DNA of 64,000 nucleotides from DATAXP01 sp036272935 (lineage in GTDB: Bacteria; Planctomycetota; Planctomycetia; Pirellulales; PNKZ01), in the NCBI GenBank assembly GCA_036272935.1, contig DATAXP010000143.1:62001-126000 (forward strand), given 5' to 3'. The first letter of the stretch is position 1. Each line of letters opens with the position of its first letter. The notes beneath the pieces were generated by a model. The model had not been told where the DNA came from and searched no databases. It saw only the letters and a list, made by a program, of their open reading frames with translations. A program made the translations under genes and the position numbers. Below, piece by piece: positions 39,301 to 47,596 of this stretch.

Positions 39301-40436
39301 GCCGCAACCGTTTTGCCGCCCACCTGCGTCACCACACTGAGTCCGATCGGCGTGACGGGAACGGGCGCGACCGGTCCCGGCTGAGGTGCTGCACGGTTGC
39401 CGCCCTGCATTTCCGGGCAGCCATCGAGCGCAGCGACCACTTCCTGCATCTGCTGGAGCCGTTCGGCGGGGCGCTTGGCGAGCATGCGGCGATAAACGGC
39501 GGCCAATTGCGGACTCGCACCGGGCAGCTCAGGAGGCGGAGCATGCTGATGCGCCGCAAGGCGCTTCATGATTGTATCGCCGCCGAACGGGCCGGTGCCG
39601 ACGACGAGGTAGTACAGCGTGCAACCAAGGCTATACATGTCGCTGCGACCATCGGCCTCGCGGCTGTCCATGGCCTGCTCGGGGGCGATGTAGTCGATCG
39701 TCCCCATGATGTTGCCGGTGGTCGTCAGGTTATGCTGATCCCCTTCGATCCGCCCGCCGACCGATCCCGCGTCGTTGAACCGCGCCAGGCCCATGTCGAG
39801 AATCTTCACCACGCCCTCGGCATCGACCAACAGGTTGGATGGCTTGATGTCGCGATGCACCAGGCCTTTGGCGTGAGCGTGTGCTAAACCGCAAGCGGCC
39901 TGGCGGACATAATCCACTGCCTGAGCCAACGGCAATGGACCGTGCTGCTTGATGCGTGTCGAGAGGTCGCTACCCTCGACACACTCCATCACCAAAAAGT
40001 GCATGCCGGCGGCCTCGTCGGCGTCGTACGCGGTGACGATGTTCGGATGCACCAGCCGAGCGGCCGCCTTCACTTCGCGCTGAAAGCGTTCGATCCCTCC
40101 AGAAACGTCGAGCGCCTTGCGCGTCATTACCTTCAAGGCAACGATGCGGTCCATCTTGCGATGCCGCGCGCGAAACACCTGCCCCATGCCGCCGGCCCCC
40201 AGCCGATCGAGCACTACGTAATTGCCCAGGACCAGCGAGTCGACTTTGTCCTGATACGCGGCGGCAGCCTGGAACTTGGTGAGCTTGCCAGTGCGCACAA
40301 GCTCCCGGGCTAGCAGGCTGACATCAGCCGGCGTGGCTTGCGATACCAGTTGTTCTTCGGTCGCTCGCAGATCGTCAGCGGTCACCAAGCCCGCAGCGGT
40401 CACACTGGCGACGAATCGCTGGTAATCAACCGGCAT
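36324..40436 (-). CDS. Receptor-like Ser/Thr kinase with two LamG domains and a C-type lectin-like domain
   Basis: The protein has 1,370 residues, and GGGAGG lies 11 bases before the ATG. The kinase domain covers about 72-350: GAGGMG (81-86), VALK, HRDIKPSN (194-201), DMG in place of DFG, and APEQ (251-254). A single membrane helix (VAIGVGSILVVASVAALVM) follows near 390-410, then a Pro/Ala/Ser linker and a helical TPR-like region (about 540-850). Two similar LamG modules begin CASQTYEFPVGPAFD and CSSQPYEFLPGPAFD. The end is a C-type lectin-like domain (FYKVFDGRMSWTEAKQLCEQ, GRWKWLTGEP, HGFVCEW), followed by a poly-proline tail. The LamG and lectin parts are predicted to be outside the cytoplasm. 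Ligand and targets unknown. Confidence 0.9.
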   Translation of the reverse strand: MPVDYQRFVASVTAAGLVTADDLRATEEQLVSQATPADVSLLARELVRTGKLTKFQAAAAYQDKVDSLVLGNYVVLDRLGAGGMGQVFRARHRKMDRIVALKVMTRKALDVSGGIERFQREVKAAARLVHPNIVTAYDADEAAGMHFLVMECVEGSDLSTRIKQHGPLPLAQAVDYVRQAACGLAHAHAKGLVHRDIKPSNLLVDAEGVVKILDMGLARFNDAGSVGGRIEGDQHNLTTTGNIMGTIDYIAPEQAMDSREADGRSDMYSLGCTLYYLVVGTGPFGGDTIMKRLAAHQHAPPPELPGASPQLAAVYRRMLAKRPAERLQQMQEVVAALDGCPEMQGGNRAAPQPGPVAPVPVTPIGLSVVTQVGGKTVAARSLAKPRSRMPLVAIGVGSILVVASVAALVMTRSSSPPEQPVVAIAGVNDPTAKPEAAASSPKSAPSVPSPAAVNNQPNGHGQSAPAQPSEAADAAAASTPPAISEPSLESVPTNKPPSNTSTVAASNGLADSMKAATAAEEANDAANVGRRPVPNAAQRAQADKLVDDIFGAEIAAAKSADAKTELIDKLLVQAEQTENDPIGQYAMLCRARDMAVEVPSPALCERALRAIAARFEFDAGDELTAALEKMTGKFESIASNRAVAEAALSAADDAAVADRWELAKRDGDAALAAARKTKDAELIKATFARTKEIAIAKQQCEAFETARIALQTNSQDATANLTVGRYLCFVQEKWNEGFPYLAKSADPVLAELAVRSVAASIEPADQVAQGDAWWAAAEKMKGKDRDNLRRAARYWYGMASDSLTGLAKARVEKRLAESEPLAAVSSMPGAAGSTAVKSAVSTAPANGLSVSKSLDCASQTYEFPVGPAFDSRKSWTLALEFSAAAREKGEQQLFLLGEIDSRSAPIILRLNQSSLEARITDLSTKAVQALSAKVNAQAGQWVSVVMRFDAAKHLLSVYVDGQQAAEQTTPAVAMAVKPVQCFVGARSDQSMRFYGKVRDIWFGNQNAFTPPTASPRNDLAEAKPQPASAAPAAQPPGKANGIDHPELLDCSSQPYEFLPGPAFDCAKSWTLAFEFSPPNVGPDRQVIFCYGDKSPSYDPIYVMIDKGYLRPYVNDSPNRKDLRLSATLDPSIIGRWSALVFRYDARSSEAAVYLNGQQAAREHVDFIPLAKPSPQIYVGSRGDQSYRFHGQLRNLWLGNEDEFVPPPSPPDGPKPPPPVGGNPQAVDGAPIRAPNGHFYKVFDGRMSWTEAKQLCEQRGGYLASLTTPDENAFVIDLIESKIGRGKLGTDDFKYWIGGYMTNGRWKWLTGEPIVFAPNKLPVNPDKPYLRHAGRNWLTMNAGTGLIHGFVCEWDKGGPKPPPPPPQPPPR

Positions 40437-40553
40437 TGCGGCAACCGCCTCCCAGACGTCAGCGGGGGCAAGAATCCCTAGATTCTAGGAGCGACCCCGA
40501 GCAGCCGCAATCAAGCTGCAGGCCGGTTAAAAAAGGCCTCGCCCCTGGTCGTG

Positions 40554-41495
40554 TTACTCCAGCGCGTGAAACGCGGTCCGATACACCGAAAAGGCATCGA
40601 CTCCCAGCACTCTGTAGTAAAGCAAGCCGTTGTGGTCGACGTTGGGAACTTCTTCATACTGATGATCGATCGAGAGCTTCTGCAATAGCTCGTGCAACTC
40701 GCGATTGCGCGGCAGCAGCGAGTCGTCCTTTCCCACGCCGATGCGGATGTTCGTTCGTCCGCGAATCTGCTCGGCATTCTTCTCGGCCAGCTCGTTGGGA
40801 TGCTCGGCGTCGAACCGTCGTGGGTCGTTGGCAAATCCTTCTTTAAGAATCGGTGCCAGATTTGGCCCATTGAGCGCCGTTTCGCGGATCAACGCTCCGG
40901 CGTTGATGACGACCGTGCCGAACAAGTCGGGATACTTGAAACCCAAGTGGCCCGCGCCGAAGCCGCCCATCGAATAACCTTCGATTGCGCGACCCTCGCG
41001 CCGAGCAATCGTGCGGTACGTCGCATCGATATGAGGGACAAGGTCCTTGACGATTACGCTTTCGACGGGTCGTTTGCCGTCGGCCCAATCGCAGTAGAAG
41101 CTGTTGACCATGCCGTTCACTAGCACAACGATCGTCGGCGGCAGCGCTCCTAAATGAATGGCTTGTTCGACCTGTGGCACGAACAGCATGGCGCCGGCGC
41201 GCTGGTTCCCTCCCAGGCCGTGCAGCCAGTAGATCACGGGATAGCGCTGCGTCGCCTCGTCGTACTCCGGCGGCAGATAGACGAGATAACTCGCCTCGGC
41301 CCCCAGGGTTTTGCTCACGAATGTCGCGTACTTGGTACCGTTGGGTGCATCGCGAACCGGGTCGAGCCATTCGGCTCGCGATTGCGTCCGCCTGCCGCGA
41401 GGCGCAGGGGCGTTGTCGTTCTGCGCCTCGGCGTGGGCCGTGACCACTAAGACCAACGAACCGAGAAGCATCGCGGTGTCGAGGCACGGACGCAT
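40554..41495 (-). CDS. Secreted alpha/beta-hydrolase, esterase D/feruloyl-esterase-like
   Basis: The 313-residue protein starts at the ATG after AGGAG (eight-base spacing); a TTG just before it is possible. A signal peptide (CLDTAMLLGSLVLVVTAHAEA) predicts export. The nucleophile elbow is GYSMGG, and the fold opens with SYLVYLPPEYDEATQRYPVIYWLHG, which carries the oxyanion-hole HG. A catalytic Asp and a His in the C-terminal segment VPNVDHNG are plausible. These are features of the putative esterase/tributyrin-esterase group acting on small esters or polysaccharide ester decorations. It lies upstream of the large kinase gene on minus, with 117 bp between them. Confidence 0.87.
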   Translation of the reverse strand: MRPCLDTAMLLGSLVLVVTAHAEAQNDNAPAPRGRRTQSRAEWLDPVRDAPNGTKYATFVSKTLGAEASYLVYLPPEYDEATQRYPVIYWLHGLGGNQRAGAMLFVPQVEQAIHLGALPPTIVVLVNGMVNSFYCDWADGKRPVESVIVKDLVPHIDATYRTIARREGRAIEGYSMGGFGAGHLGFKYPDLFGTVVINAGALIRETALNGPNLAPILKEGFANDPRRFDAEHPNELAEKNAEQIRGRTNIRIGVGKDDSLLPRNRELHELLQKLSIDHQYEEVPNVDHNGLLYYRVLGVDAFSVYRTAFHALE

Positions 41496-41717
41496 CAATA
41501 TGCTCCTGTTCAGGCGTGCTGAATCCGATTTGAGGCCGATGATGGAAAGCGCGTAAGTCGTTGGCCGGCCTCATCATCATAGTCTGCGTGCAATCCTGCA
41601 GGCAAAACGCACCTTCGAAGCGGTCTAGGCTCCGTGTCGACCGCCGGCCGCGTTCGCTGGCCCATAAGCCTCCGCTTGCAATAATTCAGTTCACACAGCA
41701 ACAGGAGGCAAGGGGAC

Positions 41718-42749
41718 ATGGAAAACCGAATTCATTGGCAGTATCTCGACACCGACGGCGAAGGAAGTGGTACCGCAGATCGCCAATCCCGAGCTGTCGG
41801 AGCTTCGGGTCCGGCGACGACTGGAGACGACGCTCGATTGCTCGATGCTTACTCGCAGGCGGTCATTCACGTGGTGCAAGCAGTGTCGCCTGCCGTCGTC
41901 AGCGTGACCGGACGGAAGACCGACCCCGGCCGCGGTTCAGGCTCTGGGTTCATCATTACCCCGGACGGGTTCGCGATCACGAACAGCCACGTGGTCGCGG
42001 GCCGCACCCGATTGGCAGCAACGACCAGCGACGGCGATGAGATGGACGTCGAAGTGATCGGCGACGATCCGGCGACTGATCTGGCGCTGCTGCGCCTGGC
42101 AGCGCGCGATCTGCCGGCCGCGAAACTCGGCGATTCGCGGGGGCTGCGTGTGGGGCAACTGGTCATTGCGATGGGCAGTCCATTGGGTCTGCATTCCACC
42201 GTGTCGACCGGGATCGTCAGCGCCTTGGGCCGGAATATGCGCGGACAAGATGGCCGGCTGATCGACAGCGTCGTCCAGCACACGGCGCCGATCAATCCAG
42301 GGAACTCCGGCGGGCCGTTGGTCGATTCGCGTGGCAGCGTCGTGGGGGTGAATACTGCCATCATCGCCTTTGCCCAGGGATTGGGATTTGCCGTTCCCAG
42401 CGAGACAGTGCAATGGGTCGTTACGGAACTACTGGCCCACGGCCGAGTGCGCCGCCGGACGCTGGGAATCTCGGCCGGAGTGCGCCGGCTGCCGCCGTCG
42501 ACGCTTCGGCAATGGGATCTGTTGTCGCCGGAGGTGGTTGAGGTAATCGAGGTTGCAGCCGGCGGCGCGGCCGATCGGGCCGGCATACGCACGGGCGATC
42601 TGATCGTGGGAATCAATGATCGCCTGGTGACGAACGTTGACGAGATTCACCGGTTGCTGGCGCGGATGGGTAACGAGCGATCGGTCGAGACTGAGATCGT
42701 CCGCGACGGCCAGCATCGGCATCTCGTGGTGGCCTGGCCGAACGGCTGA
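41718..42749 (+). CDS. HtrA/DegP-like trypsin-type protease with PDZ domain, no signal peptide
   Basis: The 343-residue protein is preceded by AGGAGGCAAGGGG. Catalytic residues are visible as His91 (TNSHVVAG), Asp121 (DPATDLALLRL) and Ser197 (PGNSGGPL). The single PDZ domain at about 250-340 has the carboxylate-binding-loop neighbourhood AADRAGIRTGDLIVGINDR. No signal peptide or membrane helix is visible at the N-terminus, which is instead polar and acidic, so a cytoplasmic location is predicted, unlike classical DegP. The gene is divergent from the esterase. Confidence 0.92.
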   Translation: MENRIHWQYLDTDGEGSGTADRQSRAVGASGPATTGDDARLLDAYSQAVIHVVQAVSPAVVSVTGRKTDPGRGSGSGFIITPDGFAITNSHVVAGRTRLAATTSDGDEMDVEVIGDDPATDLALLRLAARDLPAAKLGDSRGLRVGQLVIAMGSPLGLHSTVSTGIVSALGRNMRGQDGRLIDSVVQHTAPINPGNSGGPLVDSRGSVVGVNTAIIAFAQGLGFAVPSETVQWVVTELLAHGRVRRRTLGISAGVRRLPPSTLRQWDLLSPEVVEVIEVAAGGAADRAGIRTGDLIVGINDRLVTNVDEIHRLLARMGNERSVETEIVRDGQHRHLVVAWPNG

Positions 42750-42911
42750 ATCTTGCAAAAGCGGGGCGGGTGAGTATGCTAAAAGGTTCTAAGAGCGGTT
42801 CTGATTGGAATTTGCGCTCGCTTGGCGGGCGGCGCGCTGGCTGGCTCGGGTCGGCTGCGCAACAGTTCGCGGCGGGAAACTTCGCTCGATCGTGCATCGT
42901 CGCGCGGTGTC

Positions 42912-44237
42912 ATGGAGCAGCTTCTTCCCCAATACCGACCGGTCGACTTCTCGACGTGGATTTACCTCTCGTCGATTCTCACGATTGCGATCTACTTTAA
43001 GTTCAATCGCATCTGGAGCCTGCGCAATCTCGACCTGCTGGCCTTGATCGCGCTGGCCCCCGGCCTGCTGCTGGCCGGGCGACCCGGCCCGTCGCAGATT
43101 TGGGGCTACGGCTGGCTGTTTGCCATGGGCGGATTCTGGCTAGTGCGGCTGCTCATGGACCCAACGATGGTCCGGCGGCCACTGCTCGAGCCGAACCTGT
43201 CGAGTGGTGGATTGACGTTCATCGGTGTGGCGTTGCTGCTGTTCCTGATGGCGAACGTCATGATGAAGCCGGTCACCGAGGCGGATCTCGACGGCCCCCG
43301 CCAGGTGCGCGCCTTGCTCGAGGGCTCGGATTCGCCGACCAACCTGGAAAGCTTGGCCAAGCATGGTCCGGGCTATCCGTTTCTGCACATCCTGCCGAGC
43401 ATCTCGATGCGACCGCTGGTCGACGCCCAAGACGAGGGCCAGGAAGAAACGAGCCGCGACCTGGCCGACGCCGCCACCGCCCGCACCATGGCGATCATCT
43501 GCCACGTGGCGATTGTGATTGCCATGATGCTGATTGGCATCCGGCACTTCGATAACATTCGCACCGGCATCGCTGCCGCGACTTTGTATCTGCTGCTTCC
43601 TTACACCGCGGAAATGACCGGGCGCGTCGAGCATGTGCTGCCGGCAGCATTGCTCATCTGGGCCGTTGCGGCCTACCGGCGACCGATGATTGCCGGAATG
43701 TTGGTCGGTCTGGCGATCGGTGTGACGTATTACCCTGTGTTTCTGCTGCCGCTATGGTGCAGCTTTTACTGGCGGCGGGGCCTGCTGCGATTTTGTCTCG
43801 GGACCGTTCTGACGCTTGCCGTGCTGGTGTCGACACTGGCGATCACCTCCGGCGACATGGCATCGTTCCTAGCGAAGACGCAGGCGATGTTCGGCTTCCC
43901 CAGCTTATCGGTGGCGGGGGCGGCCGGCGTGTGGGCGAGCGAATCGACCTGGCCTTATCGGCTGCCGGTCTTCGCAGCGTTCGCGATGCTCAGCCTGAGC
44001 TTCGTGTTTTGGCCGGTGCAGAAAAATCTCGGCACGCTGCTAAGCTGTTCGTCGGCCGTGATGCTCAGCACGCAATTCTGGCATGCCCAGGGGGGCGGGC
44101 TGTACATGGATTGGTACTTGCCGCTGATGCTGATGACGATCTTCCGTCCAAACCTGGAAGATCGCGTCGCCTTGAGCACGCTTGGCGACGGATGGTGGAT
44201 CAGGCGCAGGTTACAGCTACGCTCGCGTGCCGCCTGA
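42912..44237 (+). CDS. Polytopic membrane protein of unknown function
   Basis: From the ATG at 42912 the protein has 441 residues and about ten hydrophobic helices (for example WIYLSSILTIAIYF, LLALIALAPGLLLAG, GGLTFIGVALLLFLMANV). A 30-residue upstream extension to 42822 is Arg/Ser-rich and less likely. A soluble loop of about 70 residues after the fourth helix contains PGYPFLHILPS. The layout resembles glycosyltransferase-C or oligosaccharide-polymerase-like membrane enzymes, but no catalytic motif is recognised. It lies 162 bp after the HtrA-like gene, in the same direction. Confidence 0.7.
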   Translation: MEQLLPQYRPVDFSTWIYLSSILTIAIYFKFNRIWSLRNLDLLALIALAPGLLLAGRPGPSQIWGYGWLFAMGGFWLVRLLMDPTMVRRPLLEPNLSSGGLTFIGVALLLFLMANVMMKPVTEADLDGPRQVRALLEGSDSPTNLESLAKHGPGYPFLHILPSISMRPLVDAQDEGQEETSRDLADAATARTMAIICHVAIVIAMMLIGIRHFDNIRTGIAAATLYLLLPYTAEMTGRVEHVLPAALLIWAVAAYRRPMIAGMLVGLAIGVTYYPVFLLPLWCSFYWRRGLLRFCLGTVLTLAVLVSTLAITSGDMASFLAKTQAMFGFPSLSVAGAAGVWASESTWPYRLPVFAAFAMLSLSFVFWPVQKNLGTLLSCSSAVMLSTQFWHAQGGGLYMDWYLPLMLMTIFRPNLEDRVALSTLGDGWWIRRRLQLRSRAA

Positions 44238-44257
44238 TCGCGTATCATCGCCTTGCT

Positions 44258-45463
44258 TCATCCACGCCGCGCGTCGAGTGCTGGCCCCTTGCGCTGCGTG
44301 GCAAGCCATTTGCGCCACATCGACACGTCGTAGTTGAAATTCACGCCGCTTGTCAGTGAAACCAGCGCATCGAGCACCGCGCCGTTATTGACGGTTTGCT
44401 TAATCGTTTGCGGCGCGCTGCTTCCCATGCCGAAGCCGCCGCCGTTGGGACCGAACGACGCCGTGTATTGCCCCGGTGGCGCGCCACTGGAGACCTTGTA
44501 AGCGTGGGTCGTGACCAACGCGTCGACCAGCGGCGCGATAGCTGAGGGGTCCTTGAGCCGCTGCAATCCGACAGCGGCACGATTGATCGTCGTGTTGTCC
44601 TTGTCGCGCAGCTTCTGGATATACAGCGCGACGACTTCGGGATGCGGTGCGTCGTCGAGATAATCGAGGCAGGTGAGCCGTACCTCTTGGGATGCATCAT
44701 CCAACGCATGCAAGGCCAGGATTTGCCACGCCGCCGGAGCACCCGTGCGCGCCAACGCCTCCACAAACAGAATTCGTACCGCCTCGACCTGTTCGCTGTC
44801 CAAGTGTTTCTTGAGCGCAGCCAGCGCGAGCGGATCGCGGATCTCGAGCAGGTTCTTTTGGCCTTCGGCGCGTTTGTCGGTGTCGAGCCATTCGCGCCAG
44901 CGCTTGACGTTGTTGAACCATGCCTTCTCGGACAGCTCGTTCTTGCGCTGCTGCTCGAGGATGTCGACCTCTTGTTTCAGCCGCCAGCGACCTTTGTATT
45001 CGACGTAACCACGTTCGGTCATCACCTGCTGTTGGGTCTTCCATTTGTTTTCGACGAGCGAATAACCCAACGCCCGGCGAGCTTCGAGATGATTCGGATC
45101 GAGCTCGATCACGCGCTGCAAGTGCTTCTGACGCGCACCAATCAAGGTCTGTTCGCGGCACCACTCGGCCAAGGCCCATTGACCGTCGGCCGTATCCGGG
45201 TATTGCGGACGAATCTTCTCGTATTCGATTTCCGCCGGGCGGCGGCGGACGATCTCCTTCACCTGGTCCCGCGCGAACGTCAACTCACCGCCGACGGTCG
45301 CCTTGATGACGTACTTGGTGCGCGGCGATTCATCAGGATTGAGCAGCTCGCCGACGATTTGCCCGCCACTGGCGAGCACGAAGGTTGCCATCTCAGCCCG
45401 AACGGTCGTCGGGATGAGCGCCGCCGTTAGCGCGGCGACGACGACAAGCAGCGTTTGCTTCAT
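44258..45463 (-). CDS. Secreted HEAT-repeat-like protein
   Basis: Starting at MKQTLLVVVAALTAAL (45463, GGAGAAAGG upstream), the protein has 401 residues. The signal peptide ends near TTVRA. The first third has an FVLASGGQIVGELL strand found in many planctomycete proteins that process a property string. A TPR-like helical pair follows (LQRVIELDPNHLEARRALGY), then HEAT-like helices ending LDYLDDAPHPEVVALYIQKL. A glycine-rich GPNGGGFGMGSS stretch precedes the C-terminus. The in-frame extension to 46399 runs antisense through the next gene and is rejected. Function unknown. Confidence 0.7.
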   Translation of the reverse strand: MKQTLLVVVAALTAALIPTTVRAEMATFVLASGGQIVGELLNPDESPRTKYVIKATVGGELTFARDQVKEIVRRRPAEIEYEKIRPQYPDTADGQWALAEWCREQTLIGARQKHLQRVIELDPNHLEARRALGYSLVENKWKTQQQVMTERGYVEYKGRWRLKQEVDILEQQRKNELSEKAWFNNVKRWREWLDTDKRAEGQKNLLEIRDPLALAALKKHLDSEQVEAVRILFVEALARTGAPAAWQILALHALDDASQEVRLTCLDYLDDAPHPEVVALYIQKLRDKDNTTINRAAVGLQRLKDPSAIAPLVDALVTTHAYKVSSGAPPGQYTASFGPNGGGFGMGSSAPQTIKQTVNNGAVLDALVSLTSGVNFNYDVSMWRKWLATQRKGPALDARRG

Positions 45464-45691
45464 GACAGCAGCCTTTCTCCACCTAGTATAAGAACATGCA
45501 GATGGCCAAGGCAAATCTTGAGCAACCTGCAACGGCCGTAGCGATTGTGTCGACTTGCGATTGTGTCGCCCAAGCGGCCTGAAACTGCCCTGGAGCGTCG
45601 CTACCGCTTCGATTATGCTCCGCCGCTCGATTGGTCTTGCCGCCGGCACGATGCTGGCGCGAAGTGACGCGAACCTGCCCAAGGAGGGGCT

Positions 45692-46669
45692 ATGCAGCGC
45701 GCGCTCTTGCGGTTTCTCATCGCCACCCTTCTCGTCGGTGGCGGCTGGATCGTTTCGAAGCAGCCAGATGTTTCGACGATTGTCAGGAGTATTCAGGGCA
45801 CAAACGCGCCGTCGCCCGAGCAAGGCGATCCAGCACTGCTGGCCAACCGCGACACGATCCGCGTCGGTTCGTTCAATATCCAGGTGTTCGGCGAGCACAA
45901 GCTTGCCAAGCCCGAAGTGATGAACGTGCTGGCTCGCGTCGTGCGCTTGTACGACGTGATCGCCATTCAGGAAGTGCGAGCGAAGGCCAACGATATCCTT
46001 CCGCACTTCGTCGAGCTGATCAATGCCGAAGGGGCGAAATATGATTTCGCCATCGGCCCGCGCGAAGGACGCACGTCGAGCAAAGAACAATACGCGTTCA
46101 TCTACAACACCGTGACGATCGACATCGACCGCGAGTCGATGTACGCCGTCAACGACCCGGACGATCTGTTCCAGCGCCCGCCGTTCGTCGCCGCCTTTCG
46201 TGCCCGCGGGCCACCTCAATCGGAAGCGTTCACATTCACGCTGATCGACATCCACACCGAGCCCGATCATGCGATCCAGGAATGCGACGCGTTGGCCAAT
46301 GTCATCCGTGCCGTGCGTGAAGATGGCCGCCACGAAGACGACGTGATCCTGCTTGGTGACCTGAACACCGACAATTATCATCTGGGTCGCTTGGGACAAG
46401 TGCCCTCGCTTACCTGCGCGATCAGCGGAGTGCCCAGCAACACGCGCGGCACCAAGTTGTACGACAACATCATTTTCGATTCTCGCGCGACCACCGAATT
46501 CACCGGTCGCTCAGGAGTGTTCGACCTGATGCACGAATTCCAGCTTTCGATGGCCGAGGCGCTCGAAGTTTCCGACCATCGCCCGATCTGGGCGGAGTTC
46601 AGCGTGCGCGAAGGTGGCCAGGACGGCCATCTGGCAAGTCGGCCCGGGCGGGCAGTTCAGCCGCGCTAG
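45692..46669 (+). CDS. Endonuclease/exonuclease/phosphatase family (DNase I-like fold) protein
   Basis: A strong AAGGAGGGG lies just upstream. The protein has 325 residues with an N-terminal hydrophobic anchor or signal (ALLRFLIATLLVGGGWIV). Fold motifs are VGSFNIQVFG (Asn62 metal-binding region), the catalytic Glu94 in IAIQEV, LLGDLNTDN, and the terminal SDHRPIWAEF with the catalytic His. This makes a metal-dependent phosphodiesterase likely, acting on nucleic acid or phospholipid outside the cytoplasm; the substrate cannot be told. It is divergent from the HEAT-like gene. Confidence 0.88.
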   Translation: MQRALLRFLIATLLVGGGWIVSKQPDVSTIVRSIQGTNAPSPEQGDPALLANRDTIRVGSFNIQVFGEHKLAKPEVMNVLARVVRLYDVIAIQEVRAKANDILPHFVELINAEGAKYDFAIGPREGRTSSKEQYAFIYNTVTIDIDRESMYAVNDPDDLFQRPPFVAAFRARGPPQSEAFTFTLIDIHTEPDHAIQECDALANVIRAVREDGRHEDDVILLGDLNTDNYHLGRLGQVPSLTCAISGVPSNTRGTKLYDNIIFDSRATTEFTGRSGVFDLMHEFQLSMAEALEVSDHRPIWAEFSVREGGQDGHLASRPGRAVQPR

Positions 46670-46811
46670 CGCCACACGCCGGACTGACTCCCTAGTGAGC
46701 CGCCGAAGTGCGGCATAATCGCGCGCGGCGCTTGAAAGTAAGCCAGCGCATCGGCTAGTATCCCGCCCGACGCACGACGGTATCCGACGAGTTCGCCACG
46801 GCGAATATCCC

Positions 46812-46853
46812 AAGAGCCCGTCATCGGATTTATTCCGGTGACGGGCTCTTTTC
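46812..46853 (+). terminator. Rho-independent terminator before the accessory island
   Basis: A perfect 12-bp stem (AAGAGCCCGTCA at 46812-46823 with TGACGGGCTCTT at 46839-46850) is followed by further T residues. It lies about 140 bp after the nuclease-like gene and probably ends that transcript. It also marks the left limit of the accessory region. Confidence 0.85.
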
Positions 46854-46915
46854 GTTGGCAGAAACGTCGGTGATCCCGCGCGAAGCGAGCGCGCTTGGTG
46901 GCGTGGAGTGACAAC

Positions 46916-47194
46916 GTGATTGCTGGCGACCTGCCGCTACCGGACGTGAGCAACCTGACAGCGACGGCAATCCTGGGCTGGTATGCATGGCACACAGTGT
47001 CGAAGACCATCCCGAGCATTGTGCGTGCGTTTCGTGAAGAGGCGACCGCCATGCGTGCCGAGTGTCGTGTCGAACGAGAACTGTTGTACCAGGAACTGGC
47101 CGACGAACGGCTCCAGCGCCACACCGATCACATGGCAATCATTGAGGCACTCAACGACCTAACACTGCGCGTGAGCCCTTCGGTATCGAAATAA
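46916..47194 (+). CDS. Small protein with membrane helix and coiled coil, unknown
   Basis: I chose the GTG at 46916 because GGAG lies seven bases upstream; in-frame TTG 46895 and GTG 46898 are alternatives. The 92-residue product has a hydrophobic segment (LTATAILGWYAWHTVSKTI), then a highly charged helix rich in Glu/Arg (about 36-80) likely to be a coiled coil. The organisation resembles small phage holins or membrane-tethered coiled-coil proteins, but no family is recognised. The next small gene begins 32 bp downstream on the same strand, suggesting a shared transcript. Confidence 0.55.
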   Translation: MIAGDLPLPDVSNLTATAILGWYAWHTVSKTIPSIVRAFREEATAMRAECRVERELLYQELADERLQRHTDHMAIIEALNDLTLRVSPSVSK

Positions 47195-47226
47195 CGACTC
47201 TTCATCAATTTTCTTCGGAGTTTCTG

Positions 47227-47535
47227 ATGGCCCAACATCATCTCGCTTCATCAACGCTGGCCGACGGGTTGGCGGCGCTTCACCAGTTGCTCGATCTGTT
47301 GGCCGCTCTCAAACAGATCAGCGACCCGTTGACCAGCGCTGCCGGGCTTCATGAAGCAATCACCGTGCTGCTGCAGGTCGCCACGACCGCCGGAGCCAAT
47401 CCCGATGCACTGGCCGCTATTTCCCGCGTGCTGAACGAAGAGGTCGTGTTCAACGTCGTCTTGGCAGTCGTGCAATACCTGGCCAGCCTGCTGTCCGGCG
47501 GAAGCACTACCAGCGGCACTGCGCCGACGTCGTAG
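47227..47535 (+). CDS. Small all-helical protein of unknown function, 102 aa
   Basis: CGGAG lies eight bases before the ATG. The 102-residue product is Leu/Ala-rich and predicted helical throughout, with two runs of regular hydrophobic spacing (LADGLAALHQLLDLLAALK and NVVLAVVQYLASLLS) and a Ser/Thr/Gly tail. It has no cysteine, no signal peptide and no family motif. It is flanked on the same strand by the small membrane/coiled-coil gene and the S8 protease remnant, so the three may be one operon. Confidence 0.55.
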   Translation: MAQHHLASSTLADGLAALHQLLDLLAALKQISDPLTSAAGLHEAITVLLQVATTAGANPDALAAISRVLNEEVVFNVVLAVVQYLASLLSGGSTTSGTAPTS

Positions 47536-47596
47536 GCGCACTGACGCACTGCGAAACAGTCACCAAGAACTTTTCCACCATTGCGAGGCTCCCACG

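Noticed and set aside
45464..46399. N-terminal extension of the HEAT-like gene
   Set aside because: It runs antisense through the nuclease-family gene, and a clear signal peptide start lies at 45463.
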